Shown in pieces: positions 17,539 to 26,369 of a stretch of 64,000 nt of DNA (position 1 is the stretch's first letter; each line of letters opens with the position of its first letter). The DNA is from Bdellovibrio sp. 22V (GTDB lineage Bacteria > Bdellovibrionota > Bdellovibrionia > Bdellovibrionales > Bdellovibrionaceae): positions 1,488,001 to 1,552,000 of the forward strand of contig NZ_CP125854.1 of NCBI RefSeq assembly GCF_030169785.1. The letters run 5' to 3'. The notes below the pieces were generated by a model, which was not told the origin of the DNA, ran no database searches, and saw only the letters and a list, made by a program, of their open reading frames with translations. The position numbers and the translations under genes are program-made.

Positions 17539-18143
17539 TAGTGTTTGTCTCCCTCATTCTTGTCGGCTTTCACCCAACCGGTGATCGCAAGGCTCATGGC
17601 TTTTTCAATCGGCATATCCAAAGGAGTGATACGATTGCGAGGCACCATCAAAGTAAATCCGCCCAAACCATAACTCATTGGAACGTAAACGGCGATACGA
17701 TCACCCGCATTTTGTTCAATGGCAGGAACGTCTTTGAAGTTTTCGCGTGTGACAAGACCGAGCACGCGAATGCCGGTTTCCCCCATGTCGACAAAAACAA
17801 CTTTTTGCAAGCCGCCGGGACCGCCACCTTTTGAAAACAAATTCATCAAGTCACGCAAAGGACTGTAGATCGCTTTGATGAAAGGAACTTGCGTAAGGCG
17901 CTGTTCCAACTTTTGGAAGATTCCGCCCGCAATAAGGTTGTTAAGCATCAAGCCGAGCAACAAGATCAAAAGGATCGTGAGCAAAAATCCTAAGCCGGGA
18001 ATATAAACGGGAAGCACACGGCGAAGAGCGTCTCCAAGGAAGCTATCGACAATCGCGATACCCGCATAGATGATATAAATTGTCAGTGCAATTGGTAAGA
18101 AGGTGACGAGCCCTTGCAAGAAAATTTTTTGGAGTTGTTTCAT
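17538..18143 (-). CDS. DUF502 family membrane protein
   Basis: A 201-residue protein with two TM helices (about residues 8-32 and 50-75, the second very Leu-rich). The DUF502 landmarks are VPFIKAIYSPLRDLMNLF, KVVFVDMGETGIRVLGLVT, and YVPMSYGLGGFTLMVPRNRI. Function is not established; some relatives are linked to membrane integrity. It is divergent from the protease-PilZ gene, and the shared 156-bp intergenic region holds one copy of the TCTCA-N3-TGAGA palindrome. Confidence 0.88.
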   Translation of the reverse strand: MKQLQKIFLQGLVTFLPIALTIYIIYAGIAIVDSFLGDALRRVLPVYIPGLGFLLTILLILLLGLMLNNLIAGGIFQKLEQRLTQVPFIKAIYSPLRDLMNLFSKGGGPGGLQKVVFVDMGETGIRVLGLVTRENFKDVPAIEQNAGDRIAVYVPMSYGLGGFTLMVPRNRITPLDMPIEKAMSLAITGWVKADKNEGDKH

Positions 18144-18222
18144 AGCTAGATGTCCTGTCCTTCTTTTAATATCGGAAAAAAATTAATATCAGCATAGTCG
18201 AGCGTCTTCAAGCTCTTACGCT

Positions 18223-18239
18223 CTTCTCAAAATGAGACA
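18223..18239. promoter_or_regulatory. Putative operator TCTCA-N3-TGAGA (copy 1)
   Basis: Core TCTCA-AAA-TGAGA (18225-18237) followed by CA. It is centred 69 nt upstream of the protease-PilZ GTG start and 88 nt upstream of the divergent DUF502 start. It matches the palindrome seen in four other divergent regions of the window. Confidence 0.6.
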
Positions 18240-18299
18240 TGATTTTCCCTCAACCCTCCAGGACTTCCGACCGAAAAGATCTGGGTCAAAGGAGAACCG

Positions 18300-20156
18300 G
18301 TGAAACGGATTCTAAAGGGTCTTTTTATTTCAATCAGCTTCGTCAGCGGGTCCGCATGGGCTCAGAATCAACCTAAAGTCGTTGAGGGCGAATACCTTAT
18401 TAAATTTAAAGCCTCTGCGGGGGGATTGGCGGTCGCCCATTCCAAGCTTTCCGGTAAGGCCTCCTTTAAAGGTTCGTTCCCAGGTTTGGGAATCATGCAG
18501 GTTTCTTTGAAAACCGGCGCGGGGGAAAAGGTCAATTACGAAGCTCTTAAAAACGATCCCGACGTCGAGTATATTGAGCCCAACTACATTCTTGAAAAAA
18601 ATGAAGTGGCACCGACAGAACCTGTACAAAGACTCAGTTATGATGAGGTCATTGCTTCAGCTTTTGCCTCGACAAGTCCTAATGATTATTCGCAGTCGTC
18701 TGCGAATGTCGGCGTTGCGGATGCCTGGCCTTTGCAAACTCCTTTAGATCAGCAAGGAAAAGTTGTTGTTGCGATCGTGGATACGGGATTAGACCGTTTT
18801 CATGACGTCTTTAAACCTGTCGCGAATGGTGGGACGGGCGCTCTTTGGGTGAATGAGATTGAAGACAAGGGTCGCCCCGGCGTCGATGACGACCAAAATG
18901 GTTTTGTCGACGACATCAACGGTTGGAACTTTATTAACAACACGAATAACTTTATCGATGACGACGATCACGGAACTCACGTTGCAGGTATCGTCGTGGG
19001 TGCAGGTCTGAATATTTTCGCGGATCCTTTGCCAGAGTCAAAAATCCTCGTTATGCCTTTGAAGTTCTTAGGTGCCGACGGGACGGGCTCTACCGCGAAT
19101 GCGATTCGCGCGATTTATTATGCCGTTAACAATGGCGCACGTGTGATCAATAACTCTTGGGGCGGAGGCAGTTACAGCCAAGGCCTTTTAGATGCATTGG
19201 TTTATGCTTACGATCATCAAGTGTTGATCGTTTCGGCGGCCGGTAACTATGGAAATAACAATGACAGTGTGCCGATGTATCCCGCGAACTATTCTGTTCC
19301 AAGCAATTTGACGGTGGCTTCGGTTACACGCTTTGATGATATTTCCGGTTTCTCGAATTACGGAGCATCTCGTGTGCATATCGGGAGCCCCGGTGAAAGT
19401 ATTTTAAGTACCGTGCCTGGTAATACAACGATGCGCATGTCAGGAACAAGTATGGCGGCTCCGCTTGTTTCGGGTATGGCCGCTTTGGCTTTCCGTGAAG
19501 CTCCGGGGCTTTCGGGTTATCAAATGAAAGAACTGATTCAAGCAACAGGCCGCCAAAGCGGTTGGTTGAACGGCTATATTTCTACGAGTGCTCGTATCGA
19601 TGCTTTGTCATTGATTCAATCCGCGCAACAAATGGTGACGGCAGCGGCGGCTCAGCCGACGTACAAACCTGAGCGCTCGGTCGCTTCGGATGCTGCCGGC
19701 GGCGGAGGCGGTTGCGGTCTTGTGATGGACATCACGAAAAACGGTCCTGGCTCTGGTCAGGGGGGCAATGCGCCGATAGCTATTGTCCTGGGGCTTCTCG
19801 CAATGCCGTTGGTTGTATGGCAAGTGCTGCGTGTGCGCGATCCAAAAAACAAACGCCGTTATGATCGCTTCAAGATGAGTTCAGAAATTCGTGTGATGGT
19901 TGGCGACCGCGAGTTGGTCGGCTCTGTGAATACGATTTCACAAGGTGGTCTGTCATTCAATACGGATCAAGCTCTTGATAAAGGCGGCATCGTTACTATG
20001 CGTATCCAAAGCCCTGACGGTCACGAAGTGATCGAGGTGCAAGGGCAAGTCGTATGGTGCGAGAAAAATCAATCTTACGGAGTTCAGTTTGCCAATGCAA
20101 AACAGGGAACTCTGGCGATGATTCGCGATTGGACGTCAGGCCTTATCAAAACGTAA
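18300..20156 (+). CDS. Subtilisin-like protease with TM segment and C-terminal PilZ domain
   Basis: A 618-residue protein with GTG start and GGAGAA ribosome site. Order: signal peptide (ends SGSAWA), inhibitor-I9-type propeptide (about 25-105), S8 catalytic domain with Asp161 (AIVDTGLD), His224 (DHGTHVAG), Ser384 (SGTSMAAP), a Gly-rich linker with a single Cys (GGGGGCGLV, about 466-474), one TM helix (about 495-515), then a PilZ domain (about 520-615) with RRYDRFK and NTISQGGLSF, the RxxxR and [D/N]xSxxG c-di-GMP-binding motifs. The arrangement predicts a type I membrane protein: protease outside the cytoplasm, c-di-GMP sensor inside. I know of no standard family with this fusion. Control of proteolysis by c-di-GMP is inference. 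Confidence 0.9.
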   Translation: MKRILKGLFISISFVSGSAWAQNQPKVVEGEYLIKFKASAGGLAVAHSKLSGKASFKGSFPGLGIMQVSLKTGAGEKVNYEALKNDPDVEYIEPNYILEKNEVAPTEPVQRLSYDEVIASAFASTSPNDYSQSSANVGVADAWPLQTPLDQQGKVVVAIVDTGLDRFHDVFKPVANGGTGALWVNEIEDKGRPGVDDDQNGFVDDINGWNFINNTNNFIDDDDHGTHVAGIVVGAGLNIFADPLPESKILVMPLKFLGADGTGSTANAIRAIYYAVNNGARVINNSWGGGSYSQGLLDALVYAYDHQVLIVSAAGNYGNNNDSVPMYPANYSVPSNLTVASVTRFDDISGFSNYGASRVHIGSPGESILSTVPGNTTMRMSGTSMAAPLVSGMAALAFREAPGLSGYQMKELIQATGRQSGWLNGYISTSARIDALSLIQSAQQMVTAAAAQPTYKPERSVASDAAGGGGGCGLVMDITKNGPGSGQGGNAPIAIVLGLLAMPLVVWQVLRVRDPKNKRRYDRFKMSSEIRVMVGDRELVGSVNTISQGGLSFNTDQALDKGGIVTMRIQSPDGHEVIEVQGQVVWCEKNQSYGVQFANAKQGTLAMIRDWTSGLIKT

Positions 20157-20180
20157 AGATTTAACAGCGAGAAGGGCAGC

Positions 20181-21233
20181 ATGAGTTTGTTCAGCAAAGG
20201 TCTCGTTATTTCTTTTCTCTTTATATCTTCAGCACGAGCGGAGCAGACCTGGAGTCAGGTCTACGAATCCGCTCGACCTGCTATTCCTGTCATTCGCACC
20301 ATGGGCGGGATTTGTTCGGGCGCTTTGATTTCTCCGACCTTAATTCTGACGGCTCAGCATTGTGTGAAGTTTCTTCGCCCGATTACTGTGCAGTGGATAG
20401 AAGGAGACAAAGTCATTTCCCAACAGACAGCCAAGGTGAGCCGCTGGGATCCCCAAAACGATCTTGCCATTCTTGAGCTCGATGTTTCAGTGAAAACAAA
20501 ACCGTTAGTTTTAGCTCCGACAGGTGCGCTTAAAGTCGGAGATGAATTAACAACCATAGGACACCCTTTTGGAATTCGTGGATCCTCTTTGAATTTCGAT
20601 ATGCTTTTTAACTACACGCGCGGCACTGTGACGAAGATAAATTCTGACAAGAATTTTCTTAGTGATATGTCGGTATCGCCAGGAAACTCCGGTGGTCCCG
20701 TTTTAAATAAAGAGGGTCAAGTTGTCGGCGTAGTCTCGCAAAAGAATGTGCATCGTTATGCGGGTAGTATTGCGATGATGGTTCATCCCGATAAAGTCAA
20801 AGCGCTCACGGCGGCGCCGGAGGAGAAAGATAAATCTCTGTTTGAAGGCTCCATGCCCTCGCGGGTGGAAATCGGCGTTAAGAGAGTCTTATTTAACATT
20901 GATACTGCCGAAAAGAGTATCAACGACGGAGTCACCGCTGCCGACCTAAAAATGTATGTTTGGGATCGTCTTATTCTCGGTGTGGATAAATCCTTTTCTT
21001 CTTCCCGTGATGATATGCAATATTCGGGAGAATACATGGGATATGCCTGGTATTTTGAAAGCACCAATTTCTTCCCCCGCTACCTTGCTCTTGGAGTTAA
21101 GTCCGTCAAATTTGAAAAATATGATCGCCATGGCTTCGGAATGATTTTCGCAGATTTTAAATATTTAGAATTGGATGTTGGCTTCACCGGTAAATTCGAC
21201 GAATCCTATATCTCCCTCGGTATCAGCTTCTAG
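20181..21233 (+). CDS. Secreted trypsin-like serine protease (S1 fold, DegP-like core)
   Basis: A 350-residue protein with a signal peptide (ends SSARA). Catalytic triad: His60 (LTAQHC), Asp94 (QNDLAIL), Ser170 (SPGNSGGPV). The core resembles the S1C/DegP type more than digestive trypsins (GHPFGIRGSS, GQVVGVVSQK). It has no PDZ domain; instead there is a unique C-terminal extension of about 140 residues rich in aromatic and acidic residues. It lies 24 nt after the protease-PilZ gene, so the two proteases are probably co-expressed. A palindrome at 21233-21259 likely ends the transcript. Confidence 0.88.
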   Translation: MSLFSKGLVISFLFISSARAEQTWSQVYESARPAIPVIRTMGGICSGALISPTLILTAQHCVKFLRPITVQWIEGDKVISQQTAKVSRWDPQNDLAILELDVSVKTKPLVLAPTGALKVGDELTTIGHPFGIRGSSLNFDMLFNYTRGTVTKINSDKNFLSDMSVSPGNSGGPVLNKEGQVVGVVSQKNVHRYAGSIAMMVHPDKVKALTAAPEEKDKSLFEGSMPSRVEIGVKRVLFNIDTAEKSINDGVTAADLKMYVWDRLILGVDKSFSSSRDDMQYSGEYMGYAWYFESTNFFPRYLALGVKSVKFEKYDRHGFGMIFADFKYLELDVGFTGKFDESYISLGISF

Positions 21234-21259
21234 GAAAAAGGCACCTGGTACCTTTTTCC
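21233..21259. repeat. GGTACC-type palindrome (copy 1), probable bidirectional terminator
   Basis: A 27-nt palindrome, GGAAAAAGGCACC/GGTACCTTTTTCC around one T, with one mismatch. It begins at the stop codon of the trypsin-like gene and lies between convergent genes. A near-identical element is at 50184-50214, also between convergent genes, and a degenerate relative is at 55059-55071. Confidence 0.7.
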
Positions 21260-21296
21260 GACCGTGTACCTTCGATTTGCAAAGGGAAGCGGGTAC

Positions 21297-22637
21297 CTAG
21301 AGGAGGACGCCGTGAAGGAAGATGTGGGCGGCTGTGAAGTAAATCACGAGACCGGTCACGTCGACGAGAGTAGCGACAGCTGGAGCGGAAGCGGAGGCCG
21401 GGTCGAAGCCCACTTTTTTAAGAACGAAGGGGAGCATGGAGCCTGAGATTGTGCCCCATAAAACGACGCCGACGACGCTCGCAGCAACAGTTCCCGCAAC
21501 CAGCATGTAGTGAGCGGTGTAAAGGCTTTCGCGGTTAGGCCAAAGCATAATACGAATAAAACCAATCGCGCCCAGTGCAGCACCCAGGCAGACACCGGTC
21601 ATGATTTCGCGACCGAGGACACGCCACCAGTCGCGCAAACGAACTTCACCCAAGGCAATCGCACGAATCACCAGGGTCGAAGCTTGCGAACCCGAATTAC
21701 CACCGGAGCTGATAATCAACGGAATAAACATGGAAAGCACAACGGCCTTCGCCAATTCATCTTCGTAATAAGCCATTGCCGTGGCCGTGAACATTTCCCC
21801 AAGGAAAAGAATCAAAAGCCAGCCGCCGCGTTTTTTGATCATCTCAAGCATCGAGATTTTCAAATAAGGCGCATCAAGAGTTTCCACACCCCCGATTTTG
21901 TGAATATCTTCAGTCGCTTCTTCTTGAATCGCTGTCGCCACGTCATCGAACGTAACGATACCTTTCATAATGCCTTGCTCGTCGACAACGGGAACGGCCA
22001 TAAGATCTTGTTGTGAAAAGATACGTCCGATTTGTTCTTGGTCCATTTCAACAGGGACTTTCAAAACATCGGTGTGCATGATCTCGGCGATTCTTTTGCC
22101 AGGAGCTGCAGAGAATAATTCACGGAAAGAAACAACACCCAAAAGTTTTTGATCCTGATCCAAAACGTAAGCGTAATAGATCGTCTCAACGTGTGTTTTT
22201 GCCTGAATCCGAATGTAACTGATGGCCTCATCCACGGTCATGTCGGGGCGAAGACGAACGAAACGGGAACTCATCAGACCACCGGCCGCATCTTCGGCAT
22301 AAGCCAAGAGCGCGATGACCTCACGTTTTGTCTGGGGATCAAGAAGACTTAAAAGATCGTCTTTGGACTCCAAGCCCATTTCTTGAATAAGATCGGCCAC
22401 GTCATCGGGCGCGAGCAGGCGAATCCAGGAACGTTTTTCTAAAGGAGCGGCTTCCGCGATGAGTTCAGCCTGGTCATGGGTCTTGAGACTTAAGAAAAGC
22501 TCCTCAGCTTCAGTGCGGGGAAGTTCTTTGAATTTTTCTCGACGTTCATCGGGACTGAGCGCGGACCATGTCTCAGAAAGACTCAAAACGGAGTCTTCAC
22601 TCTGAACTTCTTCTTCGGCTTGGTTGTTATGTTCCAT
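21297..22637 (-). CDS. mgtE: Magnesium transporter MgtE
   Basis: A 446-residue MgtE. The N-terminal superhelical domain (about 25-140; LAPDDVADLIQEM) is followed by a CBS pair (about 145-265; GVVSFRELF, VPVVDEQGIMKGIVTFDDV) and a five-helix membrane domain (PLIISSGGNSGSQAS, RAIALGEV, ATLVDVTGLVIYF). The cytosolic domains sense Mg2+ and gate the pore. The ATG at 22637 has GGAG 7 nt upstream; a GTG at 22640 is too close to it. The leader can fold so that the ribosome site is paired (22644-22706). Confidence 0.95.
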   Translation of the reverse strand: MEHNNQAEEEVQSEDSVLSLSETWSALSPDERREKFKELPRTEAEELFLSLKTHDQAELIAEAAPLEKRSWIRLLAPDDVADLIQEMGLESKDDLLSLLDPQTKREVIALLAYAEDAAGGLMSSRFVRLRPDMTVDEAISYIRIQAKTHVETIYYAYVLDQDQKLLGVVSFRELFSAAPGKRIAEIMHTDVLKVPVEMDQEQIGRIFSQQDLMAVPVVDEQGIMKGIVTFDDVATAIQEEATEDIHKIGGVETLDAPYLKISMLEMIKKRGGWLLILFLGEMFTATAMAYYEDELAKAVVLSMFIPLIISSGGNSGSQASTLVIRAIALGEVRLRDWWRVLGREIMTGVCLGAALGAIGFIRIMLWPNRESLYTAHYMLVAGTVAASVVGVVLWGTISGSMLPFVLKKVGFDPASASAPAVATLVDVTGLVIYFTAAHIFLHGVLL

Positions 22638-22643
22638 CACCGT

Positions 22644-22706
22644 GCTCCGCTATGGCTGAAAAATATGTTGTGTGCCGATGAAATACTCCTTTTCATCGGT
22701 CGGAGC
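22644..22706 (-). promoter_or_regulatory. mgtE leader structure that can hide the ribosome site
   Basis: On the minus strand GCTCCG (22706-22701) can pair with CGGAGC (22649-22644), which contains the mgtE GGAG ribosome site. Between them is a perfect 9-bp hairpin (CCGATGAAA/TTTCATCGG, 22675-22699). This nested fold could give translational control. It is much smaller than the known M-box riboswitch and matches no class I recognise. Confidence 0.4.
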
Positions 22707-22717
22707 AAACTTATTTT

Positions 22718-24589
22718 TTAGACCAGTTCTGCATTTTTAAAACGCGGCAGCACTTCTTGTGTCGGCCCCAGAGCGACAATTTCGCCATTCTGTAACCATA
22801 AAATGCGATCGCACTTTGCAAGCGTTGAAAGACGGTGGGCGATGATGATTTGCGTCCGATCCGAGAAAAACTCTTCTGTGGCTTTCACCATGATCTCTTC
22901 GGACTGTGGGTCTACAGAGCTGGTCGCCTCATCCATAATCACGATAGGCGCTTTTTGCAAAAGACAACGGGCCATGCACAGAAGCTGTCTTTCCCCGAGG
23001 GAAAGATTTTTACCGCGTTCTTCGATCTTCATCATAAGGCCGTCGGGCTGACCTAACACCCATTCGCGCAATCCGACTTGATCAAGAACGGCAAGCAGGC
23101 GCTCGTCAGAGATCTGTCCTTCAATATCCAGATTAAAACGCAAACTGCCTTGGAAAAGAATCGGCTCTTGCGAAATAAAAGACATCGACTGGCGATACAA
23201 GTTAAGATCGACACCGCTGGCGCTTTCGGCAAGCTTCGGTTGATGGTTGTTGATCGAGATATGGCCTTTATCGACAGGGTATAGATAGAAAAGCGCCTGA
23301 ATCAGACTGGATTTGCCCGAGCCCGTGCGACCGACGATGCCTAAACGTTCACCGGCCTTCACCTCAAAGTTGACGCCTTTTAAAACCCAAGGAAGGTCTT
23401 CGCGATAACGGAACCAAACATCTTGGACTTGCACTGAAGCGTTGCGATCTTCTGTCAGTTGGCGGTGTTCAAGATATTTCTCTACAGAGGGCGCGTAAGT
23501 CGGGTGTCCTGTCGCAAATTTCGCAGTGGAAGGAAGCAGGCTGCCTTTTTCCAAATCCATGCGCATGTATTGGTCCAAGCGCTCAACACCTATCATGGCT
23601 TCTTCAAACTGAGTCAACCATTCAAAGAACATCTGCACCGTGTTTCCGGAAAGAGCGATAAAGCTAAACGCCACGCCGACAGAGCCCACGGTTGCCCAGC
23701 CCTTTTCCACCATAAAGTACGCCGACACACCCGTGATCAACAAAAGAAACGCGGTCAGGCTGTTCATTTGTAAAGAAAAGCTCAGAAGACTTTTCGTCGT
23801 GTTCATTTTCTGCGTTAAGAAGTGACGGTCGAGTCTTTCAAAGCGTTCGGCGAAGGAGCGCTGCCGACGGAAAGAGCGGATCGTGCTCGCACCTTGCGTC
23901 GTTTCGGCAAAATGCGCAATGCTTGGCGAGCGGCTTGCAGAAAGCTCACGTCGAGACGTGCGCAGTTTTTGCTGATTAAGTTTGTAAACCACGTAATTCA
24001 TGAAGCCGATGAACACCACAAAAACCAGATAAATCGGATTTGCGACGGTAATCAATGCGATCATCATCGTAAGATCAAAGATGATCGAGATAAACTCCGC
24101 TAAAGGTCCTCCGAAAAGACGGAAGACGTTACCGTAGTCACTCGAAAAGCGCGTGATGATTCTTCCCGCTGGAGTGTTATCAAAAAATCCCATTGGCAGG
24201 CGGGAGGTGCGCAATGTCACTTCGTCATAGAACGAAGAAATCGCTTGCGCCGAAAGTCGCGAAAAACTCACACGGAAAATCAAGGTGAAAACAAAACCTG
24301 TAATCGCCATCGCAAAAAGCAAAGTGATAATTTGCGCCGAGGTAAATCCCGAAAGAGGATTGGATTTTCCGACGATAGTATCGACCCAATAACCAATCAC
24401 GTTTGTATTACCCAGCAAAAGACCGCGACCGATAATACCGATAATTAAACAAAAAAGAATACGCGCAAGAAACGGTTGATAAGCAAATTTCAAAGTTTCA
24501 AAAAGAGTTTTGCTATAGCCGCCTTTGTGAACTTCACCGTCGGAAAGATATTTTGCACGCACAGGTTTTTTAGCTTCTCGTTTAGACAT
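22718..24589 (-). CDS. ABC exporter half-transporter, ABCC NBD2-like
   Basis: A 623-residue half-transporter. The ATG at 24589 follows GGAGG with 6-nt spacing; a longer frame to 24679 has no such site. A basic N-terminus, six TM helices (about 30-330), then an NBD with GRTGSGKSS, PQ-loop ISQEPILFQ, signature LSLGERQL, Walker B VIMDEATSSVD (catalytic Glu present) and IAHR. It resembles the second half of the fused exporter at 1-2804. The stop of its partner overlaps its start by 8 nt, so the two halves are co-translated and should form an asymmetric heterodimer. The altered signature would complete the degenerate site of the partner. Confidence 0.9.
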   Translation of the reverse strand: MSKREAKKPVRAKYLSDGEVHKGGYSKTLFETLKFAYQPFLARILFCLIIGIIGRGLLLGNTNVIGYWVDTIVGKSNPLSGFTSAQIITLLFAMAITGFVFTLIFRVSFSRLSAQAISSFYDEVTLRTSRLPMGFFDNTPAGRIITRFSSDYGNVFRLFGGPLAEFISIIFDLTMMIALITVANPIYLVFVVFIGFMNYVVYKLNQQKLRTSRRELSASRSPSIAHFAETTQGASTIRSFRRQRSFAERFERLDRHFLTQKMNTTKSLLSFSLQMNSLTAFLLLITGVSAYFMVEKGWATVGSVGVAFSFIALSGNTVQMFFEWLTQFEEAMIGVERLDQYMRMDLEKGSLLPSTAKFATGHPTYAPSVEKYLEHRQLTEDRNASVQVQDVWFRYREDLPWVLKGVNFEVKAGERLGIVGRTGSGKSSLIQALFYLYPVDKGHISINNHQPKLAESASGVDLNLYRQSMSFISQEPILFQGSLRFNLDIEGQISDERLLAVLDQVGLREWVLGQPDGLMMKIEERGKNLSLGERQLLCMARCLLQKAPIVIMDEATSSVDPQSEEIMVKATEEFFSDRTQIIIAHRLSTLAKCDRILWLQNGEIVALGPTQEVLPRFKNAELV

Positions 24590-26369
24590 GAGAGGCCTCC
24601 TGTTTTTTCTCGCTGGCTTCTTTGGCGACGGTCGTTGTGTATTCGCGGAACTTTTGATTGCGTGACAGAAGTTCTTCAAAAGTCCCCTGGTCGATGATGC
24701 GGCCTTCTTCCATGAATAAAATACGATCGACTTGATGAAGAGCGCTCAAACGATGGGTCACAAGCAGACGCGTTCTTTCCGCCCACGCGCCCAAGAGCAA
24801 CTGCTCAAAAAGTTTTTGTTCGGTATCGACATCCACGGCGCTTAAGCAGTCATCCAAAAGCATGATAGGGGCTTGATGGAAGTGCACGCGTGCTAAACCC
24901 ACACGTTGGCGTTGGCCTCCCGAAAGATTTACGCCCCGTTCGCCAATTTCCGTCGCTAAGCCTTTTTCCACGCGCTCTGTAGATAAATCAAACTGTGCAA
25001 GCTTCAGCGATTCTTCGACCATGGGATCGCGCTCGGGTTCGATGTCGTAAACGAAGGCCACGTTTTCGCGCAGGGTGGCGTTCATGATAAAGCCCTCTTG
25101 CGGAACATAGGCAAAATGTTGGCGCACTTCATCGAGGGGCGCATCCAAAGCGTTGATTTTTCCTAATTGATAATAATGAAAGCGAGCTCCGGTTTCTTTT
25201 AAAAGAGACAGCAGCAGCATCGACTTTCCGGCGCCGACTTCTCCGACGACGGCAACAAACTCGCCGTGTTTTACATCGAGGTTGATGTTTTGCAGGATTT
25301 TTCTTCCGCCAATCTCAAGATTTAAACCGCGCACTTGCAACGAGTAAATATCCTGACGGGCTTCGGTTTTTTCCAAGGACGGCGATGTGGGCGGAGCTGT
25401 CTCGTTGTTTTTTGTCGAAAGAAAATCTTCCAGACGTTTAAGCGAAGTCCAAGAGTCAAAAGCAAACGTAAAGAACCAAGGCATCTGACGGAAAGGCCGA
25501 GTCAGAAACACACCGACAATCCACAGGAGCGCCAACAATTCTCCGCTGGTCATTTGATGTTTGGAATGAAGAACCAATGTGCCTAAAGCGACCACATTCA
25601 GAATAAATGTGATCGAAGAAGAAATGGAGTTCATCACTTGGCCGTTTGTCACCATCAAAACACGATTGCGGGTTTCAATAATACGTTTGGCGAAAATATT
25701 TTTCTCGAAATGGCGAGTCCAGCCCAGGATGCGAATGGTGCGAATGTTTTGCACCCACTCGTTCACAAGACCGATACGCTCTGCCGCTAATTGTTTGAAG
25801 CGATAAAAAAACTTCGACTGACGAAACGCCATGAAGGTGTTGAATGTCGCGATGGTGATCATCAGCAAAACGGTCGGCCACAGAGGAACGTCAAAAAGAA
25901 CCGAAATCGCAAAAGGCGCGAGGATCAACGGAAATAAAGTCGAGGCTCCGGCAGGAAGTGTTTGATCCAGGAATACGGTGGCACCTTGAACATCTGTCGC
26001 GTAAAGGGAAACGATCTCTCCCACGGGACGGCCGCTCATTGTGTCTACGCGCAAGTGCAAAGTTTTTTCGTACAATCTTTGGGCAAAAACTTTTTGCATA
26101 TAAAGCGACTCACGCACGCTCAGGTAGTTTGTCAGTTGCGAAAAACCTTGCGCCAAAAGCACGCACAGAAAAGCGCCCATGACATAGGTCAAAGGGCTGT
26201 CGAAGTGGATCAGGTGCAGCTGGCTGTGCACGCCGGTCAACTGATCGATAAACTCTTTTTGAAAGAAGGGCCCCAAAAGTCCTAGCACCGCCGCGATCAA
26301 CGAACAAAGAAGAATCGTGAAACGGGCGTGAAGGCGGGTGAAGATGACTTCTTTTAATAGCGAGTTCAT
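24582..26369 (-). CDS. ABC exporter half-transporter, ABCC NBD1-like
   Basis: A 595-residue half-transporter with six TM helices (about residues 12-300) and an NBD: Walker A GEVGAGKSM, YVPQEGFIMNATLRENV, consensus signature LSGGQRQR, Walker B MLLDDCLSAVD with Asp in place of the catalytic Glu, then VTHR. This equals the NBD1 type of ABCC proteins and matches the first half of the fused exporter at 1-2804. The ATG start overlaps the oxygenase stop by 4 nt (ATGA). With the following gene it should make a heterodimer with one degenerate ATP site. Substrate unknown; the oxygenase in the operon hints that a modified small molecule may be exported (inference). Confidence 0.9.
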   Translation of the reverse strand: MNSLLKEVIFTRLHARFTILLCSLIAAVLGLLGPFFQKEFIDQLTGVHSQLHLIHFDSPLTYVMGAFLCVLLAQGFSQLTNYLSVRESLYMQKVFAQRLYEKTLHLRVDTMSGRPVGEIVSLYATDVQGATVFLDQTLPAGASTLFPLILAPFAISVLFDVPLWPTVLLMITIATFNTFMAFRQSKFFYRFKQLAAERIGLVNEWVQNIRTIRILGWTRHFEKNIFAKRIIETRNRVLMVTNGQVMNSISSSITFILNVVALGTLVLHSKHQMTSGELLALLWIVGVFLTRPFRQMPWFFTFAFDSWTSLKRLEDFLSTKNNETAPPTSPSLEKTEARQDIYSLQVRGLNLEIGGRKILQNINLDVKHGEFVAVVGEVGAGKSMLLLSLLKETGARFHYYQLGKINALDAPLDEVRQHFAYVPQEGFIMNATLRENVAFVYDIEPERDPMVEESLKLAQFDLSTERVEKGLATEIGERGVNLSGGQRQRVGLARVHFHQAPIMLLDDCLSAVDVDTEQKLFEQLLLGAWAERTRLLVTHRLSALHQVDRILFMEEGRIIDQGTFEELLSRNQKFREYTTTVAKEASEKKQEASHV

